A stretch of DNA of 64,000 bases from Patiria miniata. Lineage: Eukaryota > Echinodermata > Asteroidea > Valvatida > Asterinidae. The stretch's first letter is position 1; the number at the start of each line of letters is the position of its first letter. Below, one piece after another: positions 56,339-64,000 of this stretch. The stretch covers positions 25,483,162 through 25,547,161 of the forward strand of contig NW_024037072.1 in the NCBI RefSeq assembly GCF_015706575.1, in the 5' to 3' direction. The notes beneath the pieces are model-generated. The model had not been told where the DNA came from and searched no databases. It saw nothing but the letters and a program-made list of their open reading frames with translations. Position numbers and translations under genes: made by a program.

Positions 56339-56927
56339 TTTATGTTTTTGGTACCAGATTAAAGCTGAGAACTTTTTCTTTCAAATACTGAAAAAAAAAC
56401 CACATGCAAATAGCACTTTGGGTTGCTGAGAAAATGTCAGTCGTGTAAAAGTAGTCATTTTTCATCCTGCACACAAAAAAATTACCACAGTGAGGGATTT
56501 TCACTGTACCTATTTGTGCATGTCCTAATCCTTACAAATAACATGGCACATAATATGACAAGAGTACAAACGAATTTGATGGAAAAACAGGTATCTCATC
56601 CTTTATAGTCCTATTTTAAACCCTTTCAGCTTAAAAAAAATGTCAAAATACTACAGAAATTGCACACAATTAATGAAGGATAATTGCACAGAAGGCTTAC
56701 AGTAAAATGTTCCACAGTATGAAGTACTTGTGTACAGGATGAAAAATGACTACTTTGACATAATTGGCATTTTCTCAGCAACCCAAACTGCTATTTTCAT
56801 GTTTTTTTTTCAGTATTTGAAAGAAAGAGCTCTCAGCTTAATTCTGATACCCAAAACATAAAAATCCACCGATCCCTTTATTTGTAAAAGGTAAATGTTT
56901 TAGGGTTGTATTTTTCGGGTCACCCTG
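56339..56927. mobile_element. TIR element, CAGGGTGACC ends, TA target site
   Basis: TA precedes CAGGGTGACC at 56339, and GGTCACCCTG ends at 56927 followed by TA. The inverted arms share TTTCTTTCAAATACTGAAAA and AAGCTGAGA blocks and continue inward (GGGTTGCTGAGAAAATG and its inverse). The left arm has a deletion of about 50 bp near its start. Confidence 0.85.
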
Positions 56928-57048
56928 TATAGAGAGTAAAAGGAGGCGGTTACCATGCCAGGTTCTAGTGTTGGGACCGAGGTCGAGGTGCAAACCTGGT
57001 TCAGAAGGGTGAGGGACAGAAGGCATTACTGAATGCAGACTATAGAGC

Positions 57049-57161
57049 TAGTCTGGTTTCCAGACCAAAAGATTCTGACTATTTCTGACGAATCTACAAT
57101 TTAGACGTCTGGGCGTCGGGAAGGCGTCGGGGGAAATTGTCAGGTCATGGAACCAGACTAA
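57049..57161. mobile_element. 113-bp mini-element with 9-bp target duplication
   Basis: CTATAGAGC stands at 57040-57048 and again at 57162-57170. Between them the ends TAGTCTGGTTTCC and GGAACCAGACTA are inverted. The same end motif occurs as an inner inverted pair in the piggyBac-like copies (39356-39438). Confidence 0.75.
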
Positions 57162-57557
57162 CTATAGAGCATGCAAGTCTCGCCAGTCCACGTTCACGTT
57201 TTATGTATTAAAGCGTCTTGGTACCAAACACTGACTAGTCTAGTCACAGACTCCCGTAAATGAATTTACCCAATATTATCATCTACGTGATCGATTGAAC
57301 GGAAGTTGATGTCAAAATGTTTAAGTTGATAATAGTCATCAATTCGCAATATTTTCAATATGTTGTTAATTGAAATGCTCCCTTGTCTTTTGAAATACCC
57401 ATTTATTGCCCTTGATTGGATGGACCCAGTCAGGACACAAAATAATTTCTAAACATAGGATGTTACGCACGTGGTGTCATATACATGGTGCCCAGATGTG
57501 TTGTAGTTTGGTAAAATCTCGCAGGTTTTTGAGGTCAACTTGCACGCTCTATACTGA

Positions 57558-57692
57558 TGACGTCACACTTTGTGTACTGATGACGTCACATTTTGTTTAC
57601 ATGTGTGCTTTCTTATGGGAGCCTGGTGGGGACGACGGTTTCATAGTCCCATAGAAAAACGCACACGTAAACAAGTGTGACGTCATCAGTAC
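57558..57692. repeat. inverted repeat carrying three TGACGTCA (CRE) sites
   Basis: Arms of about 46 bp (57574-57620 and 57647-57692; GTACTGATGACGTCAC and inverse, then TTTACATGTGTG / CACACGTAAA) are separated by about 26 nt. Perfect TGACGTCA octamers are at 57558-57565, 57581-57588 and 57678-57685. Confidence 0.85.
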
Positions 57693-57892
57693 AGAGGCTT
57701 ATTGCCGAACTCATGCATAAAAATAACTCATTGCAACATCACCGAACGTGCTTTTTACACGAAAGCCTAAAGCAAGCCTATATGTGTTCACGTTTCGCTT
57801 GTAAGGTGTTAAAACAGGTAACCGCACATATCTCAGAAAGAATCTTCAGTAAATATTTCATCGTCTGCTGGACCGCGCTGGTCACTTGTAAT

Positions 57893-58254
57893 AGTATGGC
57901 AGATAGGTGATGGGATGGTGCCTTTGATGATACAAGCATGACATTTGGCACACAAGTCAGAATATGTCCTGAGAAAGGTATTTGGCTGTAGGGCCATCGC
58001 AGATTTGTCCACTAAAAAAATATAAGTGGAATTAATAACAAACAATAGCAGCCATTTTGAAAATTTTGAAAAATTGCTTGATATTTTTCCAATATATTTT
58101 TAAAGGACAAAACTGCGATGGCCCTAGAGCCAAAATTTAATATCTTTCTTAAGACATACTCTGACTGTTTGCCAAATACCATGCTTGTGTCATCAAAGGT
58201 ACAAATCCTCCCCCCCCCCCACAAAAATATTTCCCCTATCTGCCCCACTATAAT
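57893..58254. mobile_element. fold-back MITE with GGCAGATAGG ends
   Basis: The left arm (GGCAGATAGG, CCTTTGATGATACAAGCATG, GGGCCATCGCAG) is matched in inverse by the right arm (CTGCGATGGCCC, CATGCTTGTGTCATCAAAGG, CCTATCTGCC). Most of its 360 bp is palindromic. It contains a poly-C run near 58209. Confidence 0.82.
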
Positions 58255-61200
58255 AGCTGTTAGAAAAAAAAGGACGGGGAGTGGTATACATTGATAAAAT
58301 AATCAACGTTTTATGAAATGTATCTGCAGATAGAATAATGGAAGTATTGTCTTTCACTATAGCTGCATCGAAGTCACGTTTTGAACAGGTATGGTACCTT
58401 GCCTATCTTAGCGGGCCAGTCTCAACAGCGATGCCTAGGGGAGGAATAATGTTATCAGCTCAGCTGGTGCAGTGGTCGGCAAAATTCAGCTGTAGATGAA
58501 GCTCCAACTGTCGTCAACCCTTAGGAATCGATTTTTGTTTTCCAGCTTGCTCGCCTCAAAGCAGTTCATTTGATAACTATCTCCTGCTTGCACATATCTT
58601 AGGACTAAACCTGCCCAAAAAACCCGAAGGACATAGTGCAATGCATCTCCTTTTACTCGGATCTCTCGAATATAGGCAGTTAATCAACTGCCATCAGAGC
58701 AGGGAAATCCCAGGCTGAGAGATCGGACACACTCCCTCCGGCGATTTACACAAAAATGTCTGGAATAAAGTCGAATGATACGTTGCAAGCACCACTCGAC
58801 AAGCCGACGCATAAATTTGAGGCAAGGAGCGAGTTGCCTCTGAGCAATTCCATCCTGCTGTATTATGTGAAGGAGGTCCATTATAAAATGTCGAGCAAAC
58901 GCGTCTTTGATTTCCTTCAGGATAATTTGAAATGTTGATTAGTTCAAAATATTGGTTTCATAAGTGTTATTTTGGGCGCATCAGTATTTTCGTCTGTGAG
59001 ATTGGTTATCGGCAGGAATGTCATGATGTTTTTAGAAAATAATCTTTGAATCATACACTGCAAACACTGTTAACAATTAAAACAATTTCTTGCTATCACT
59101 TTGCAATCATGTTTGACACCTAAACAGGTATAGCGTATTGATGGATAGTGTTTAGCAGTTGAACATTGATGTTTAGGAATTGGACACTTAATGTCGTAAT
59201 GTTTAGCTTCTGTGAAACATGTTTACAAAGAGATAGCAGTATTGTGTTTTCTTGCTAAATACATTTTGGAGTGCACTGAACAACATTTGGCGCCATTGTG
59301 TACTTTTATTGTGTGTGTTCTTTTTTTTTTTAGAACTACGTGATTTGCACAATTAGGCCTAGTATGCAACTTTACATCTCACGACGTAGTTTTAGAGGGA
59401 ACAATTTTAGTTACATACCTTTAAGGGAGGGATCTCATATGGTCGGTAAAAGGATCAATTAAATCTGCGTTGTCGTTTCAATGATTCGGACAGGCTGGCT
59501 TTTCCAGGGTAATACATGTAGATGAGAATGAACATAGTTACCACGACAACCTTGAAAATAACATGTAAGATGATAATATAATGGTAGTAGTCTGATGGCG
59601 GTGATGATGTTAAAGGTGGTGATGTCGGTGTTTGTGTTTCTTGAAGTTCTTTGATATTATCGGCGACAAAATGACAGAGGAAATGACAAAAATAACAAGA
59701 GCAACAAAACCTCCACCTCGACACAGCAGGTTATCAACATGACACACCGGTCAACAATCGTGACAGCTACTGCTTCGCATGATCTGTTTTTTTCCTGAGG
59801 TATTCATCGAGACACAACAAAGCCATATTTTGTTGCTTGTCCCTTTTGAGGTTTTATTGCAATATTTTTCATTTTCATTTGTATGTATGTGCATGCTAGG
59901 CGTCCACTTAAAAGGATTTAGCCCAAGGCCATTAGATGCCTTCTAGAGTCAAGTCAACATGCCTTCTTCGTAATTTCCTGCCGGTCTTATAAAAGCCTAG
60001 CCTCTGAATACATGTAACGTCAGAAGGCACACAGCTTCACTTCCAGTTGTGAGATTATGAATCAGGGTTGCTGTAAGATGCAGGCCACACGAGAGTTGCT
60101 CGCTTTCTCAGGGCTCGAGCTTGACGTCAGCGGCAGAGCATGGATCGATACGTAGATGCCAAGTAGTCACTTTGAAAGGCTTTCCCTGCCATTTTGAAAT
60201 CAATGCCGATAAATTATACATGAGAAGTAGTTTTTTTTCATGAGCACGAATGTTGCGACTTTTATATACATCATCTCGTTGAAGATGGGTCGTTCAAGTA
60301 CTATCTGAGGAGTATACAAAGCAGGAAATCATATCTCAGTCGCGTAGGCCTATTGTAAGTTGTTACTTGTTCAAGTGTGATTCAAATCTACTTCAAGAAA
60401 ATGTCATTCACGGCTTTTGGTATCAATAAAATGCAGCATTTTTGTATAACCATAAGATTTGTAGCAGTAATTAAACAATATCTACGAAAATATTAAATAT
60501 TTCTAGAAACAGGAATATTGCAGCTTTACCTTATTTTATATTTTATATCAAACCCAATCCGTCTAATCTGTTATACGCGATCTATTTGTGGTCCTCCAGA
60601 AAAAGAAGAATGTAGCGCGGCATCAATTCGTGATCCATGAAGACAAGAAAGTCCGATAATTCTAAAAGCACGGACGTAAGAATTGCCAATTATCGCAACA
60701 TGACATGTACGAGCCGCGGTACTAACTGAATTAAGCTGGTGATGACACGATGGCTACACGTTCATACCAATGAGAAATCCAGCCTCACGATCAAAACCGT
60801 GACAAATGACAAAGTGTTTGTTGAACATAAACATCTCGCTCAAGGAATCTTAGGTTAATTAAAATGTGGATACGATAGAAGAAAGGGACGGATGTATAGT
60901 GGTGGTTGAGAAGGGGTTCACAGACGTGCGGATTACAAGGCACACCCCTGTTAGCGCGGTTCTTTGTAGTAGGCTCACTGAAAAACTTGGAAATCTAGAT
61001 GCTTTCTTGAGGCGTTCTGAGGAATATTTTAAGAGAATTAAGGTAGAAGTTGTTTTTGTAGCCGGGTGGGGGGTGGGGATGGAGTGGGGGTATGAACCCC
61101 GTTACCATTTCCTAGATCAAAGACAGACCTTTATAGACGAAGGAAGGTGGGAAATATATACTACTTATTGAAAATCGAGATAAGCTGGCCAATTTCATCC

Positions 61201-64000
61201 TCTCGAGGGCGCCTTTCTATAAATAAACTCTGTTAATAACATTGAACGTGACTTTTCGCAGAAGCCGACGTCGCATTCGCCCGTAATGAACAGAATCGGC
61301 AAAGCGAGATGTGTTCTATGCGTGAGCGATGGATAATTGGAATAATAAGCTTCGCACACGTTGGTTCGGGAGGATAAATGCGTACAGTTAGGATTATTCC
61401 GATGTGCCTTCTGGCGGGCATCGTGATGAGGCGCGGGCTGAAGATCCATCCGCTGGTATTTGCGGGAGGCACGACCCGCACGATGGGGAACGGTATGGTA
61501 ATTAATGAGGGAATAATTCCAATCAAGAGACGGAAGATTGCATTTTTGTAAAAAAAAAAAAAGTGGGGGGTTACGGCTCACAATTTCGTAGAAGAAATAT
61601 TTAAGGAGGCTTCATAAGTTCCGTATAATGACAAGAACAACTCTCATGCGGAAAAACATCAATGTCCTTCTTGGCAAGAATTAACCCGAAGTCCTCAGGG
61701 TGTAAGAAAAGTCATATAAAAAGTGGAAGATTCAGGACTACAGGGTACATTTTTTCACATTCAGGATTGACTTCAATATCAAGGCCAAAGGTTCCATAAA
61801 ACAGATGCTTCCAAAAATTCTGCTGTGTTCAATGCTAATTTTGGGATAAATAGCAGAGATTCGTGGAATCTATAAGCTATAGTCGTGGTATCTTCTACAA
61901 ATGAAAGAAGTTCCAATGAGTTGTGGGACGAAAGAGGGCTTACACGCGGTATCGGCTTACACGCAAATCGTAGAGAATAGCCAGTGGTTTATCTCTTCAA
62001 AATAATATAGCCTGCCATATAACTCAGTGTCAGTGAAAAAGCCTGTATTGTTTTCATCATCAGAGCACGGATATATCGACTTTCAAAATAACACGCACAA
62101 AATATTCTTGACAAAGGCATCCACTAGCGCATTTCGGCGGCTCATTGCGCTTTTCATTTAAAATGGAGAACATGCATGCAAGCGAGCATAAAGGTAAATT
62201 ACATCGTGGATAATTATGGCCAAACAGAATTGATGAATTATGCAAGAAAATGACATGGTTCACAGGAAGTAATCATGGTTTACCGAGGTGGAGAGCTGTC
62301 TGGCAATTTGAAGGTTAATCATTTGGAAGAAAAATCTAAAGAGGCAGGGTCACAATCTGGGAGCTTTTAATTTGCCGACGGTTATTTCATTTTTTTTTTT
62401 ATTGAAAAACAAAAAAATCAAAGCGAATCTTGCAGGCGGATCCTACTTTTTGCAAAACTTAATTAAAATTATAAGTTTGAATTTTAAGACTATTCTTCAG
62501 CACGTGTTTAAGTTAAAAACTACGAACTTTTTCTTTGTGCAATTGGATTTGTTTTACCTTGATGTCACCTACTTCCTTAAAGGTTGTTTCAGTGTAAATC
62601 CAGTCATTGTGTTCCCCAAATGCGTGTATTACGAAAGTGGCGTCCACATACACACGGTATGCCAACTTAAGAAGGATTTATCTTAAAAACTCATCTTCTT
62701 AAACGCGTCCCAGCGGTACGTATAGAGGTATCACGGCTGTCGTATGTTTTGTCTGCCATCTGGGAAGCAATTTTGCCGAAAGCCGAGAATAACCTGAGAT
62801 TGCCATCTCGAGTGCCGTGAAGGAGGATATTACAAAAGGTATTTTAAAAACACAGTGCGGCAATGGTCGGCTGGTTCAGAGAGTGTATTACGTAGTGTTG
62901 AGGTATACAGGAGTACTTCCGTATAGGACTACTGACTTGACATGTGCTAGATATCCACTAGATGGAGTTTGCACAGTAGCTAACAGATGCAGATTCGCTC
63001 CTGAGGTTGTTTTGAGAGGGGCATTCAATAGGTTTTTATCAAAGGGGGAGCAAAATGTCCCCCTTAGTTATGCTAGTGCAACGTATTTATCACGCAGAAA
63101 TTCTGCAATAAGCCATTTGCGAGTTAAATTTGAATAAAATCTGGAACGCTGACTTAATCCAATGCTTTACACGTTTTAACTTTGCATTCTCCCGGCTCCC
63201 GACCAAAGTGACTGTTACTGTATCACGGTGATTCAGGGCAAGCCTTGTTCCACCCATTGTAAACAATGGGTTACTTACGTTACTATGCAAGAGCTTTCCC
63301 CGAATCATGTGATTAGCAACAGTGTCTTTGGTCTGGAGAATTCAAAGTAAAAATGTGCCAAGCATTAAAAGTGTACCAGGCGTTTTTCAAATTTAAATCC
63401 CAAAGGGCACAGGTCACTCGCAAAATGGCTTATTGAACGGAGACAGATAGCCCAAGTCCTCGATCTTGATCGTCGATGATATTGAACTCTACGAAGAACA
63501 AACTCGTTTGTGGTAAGTACTGCACAAATGAAGTAATCAGGGCAGTGACAGGTCACGTGTCAGGATTAGATTTCATGATATACATGATAAAGGATGTAAC
63601 AGACCAGATTTCATAACAGAGTCCAAATTCCATGTGACACCGTGTTTCTTGCGTGGGAGTCTGGCCGGTTATCAGCATAACAGGCACGGATGATGAGACG
63701 GGGGCTCACAACGTGCATGATGAATTATTGCGTGATTGCGCAGGAGTGCATAGGCCTACGTCATGACATTCCCAACTGATCCTCTTCTGGATGAACCTGT
63801 CATAAGTTGAGGAAACAGCTGCAAGTCCCTACTGTCAAAACACGAGCCCCTTAAAGGGTTTTGGGGAGTCACAATCATCACATAAAGACACAGTGTTTTG
63901 CTCTGATTTATGTACGCCGTACCAGGACCATAAGTGCCAAATATATCTGGTGCTAATACCTATGTTACCCACGCATCTACAAATCAAACCTGATTCGGAT
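58255..64000. other. gene-free flank, nothing firmly recognised
   Basis: Mostly AT-rich sequence. Frames at 60866-61171 (plus), 61195-61581 (minus) and 62817-63137 (plus) have acceptable amino-acid composition but no recognised family and no clear splice context. No tRNA, array or TIR element was found here. Confidence 0.4.
59455..59724 (-). CDS. possible small single-pass membrane protein or terminal exon
   Basis: The frame ends at TAA (59455-59457). Its last 40 residues combine a hydrophobic stretch (IIILHVIFKVVVVTMFILIY) with a basic tail (KRQRRFN), preceded by a Thr/Ser/Pro-rich segment, which is a plausible type of membrane topology. A possible acceptor (ATATCAAAG) lies near 59653 after a pyrimidine-rich tract, and AATAAA (minus strand, 59305-59310) follows the stop. 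I do not recognise the family, and chance is a serious alternative. Confidence 0.2.
   Translation of the reverse strand: MSRWRFCCSCYFCHFLCHFVADNIKELQETQTPTSPPLTSSPPSDYYHYIIILHVIFKVVVVTMFILIYMYYPGKASLSESLKRQRRFN

Overview
This is a gene-poor, AT-rich eukaryotic window, very probably from a marine invertebrate deuterostome, with an echinoderm most likely. That is an inference from several things: the exon layout of a bestrophin gene, interstitial TTAGGG-type telomere repeats, tRNA-derived SINEs, many short palindromic DNA transposons, and a strong excess of the octamer TAGGCCTA. There are no bacterial-style operons and no CRISPR array.

Two genes can be supported, both on the minus strand. (1) At 4073-5410 there is an intact, uninterrupted reading frame for a 445-residue charged, probably coiled-coil protein of unrecognised family. 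(2) A bestrophin (calcium-gated chloride channel) gene runs from 37012 down to 14935. It has eight confident coding exons, all joining in phase into 536 codons plus a stop. Five consecutive internal exons (155, 78, 153, 81 and 152 nt) match human BEST1 exons 5-9 in length as I recall them. The pore helix, the Trp-Trp pair, the acidic calcium clasp and a C-terminal class I PDZ-ligand-like tail are readable. The usual N-terminal exon, beginning Met-Thr-x-x-Tyr, was not found. A phase-compatible candidate first coding exon with a strong splice donor lies at 52937-53029, which would make the first intron about 16 kb.

The rest is intergenic or intronic and dominated by non-autonomous transposons. 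They include: CAGGGTG-ended elements with TA target duplications (675-1348, 2193-4043, 17535-17894, 19204-19709, 36259-36760, 56339-56927); a hAT-like element with an exact 8-bp duplication (31117-31627); piggyBac-like elements with TTAA ends (39071-40113, 50561-51081); TATAGGTTTTCCCGG-ended elements (25304-26328, 49567-49972); a TTCTGCTAGCAGAA-rich fold-back (6181-7562); GGGTCA-rich palindromic elements; and tRNA-derived SINEs. Tandem arrays include exactly six 145-bp units (2504-3373), a 49/50-bp array with higher-order structure (21763-22568) and a 14-bp array (41356-41434). A diverged tRNA-Ser(GCU)-like gene is at 47067-47148.

The most interesting pattern is where the elements sit relative to the genes. 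Palindromic elements lie within about 115 bp of five of the eight bestrophin exons. One ends only 11 nt from a splice donor and carries a second donor-like sequence in its own terminus. Another lies 29 bp past the stop codon of the 4-5 kb gene. I found no clear previously undescribed functional system. The findings are candidates for checking.
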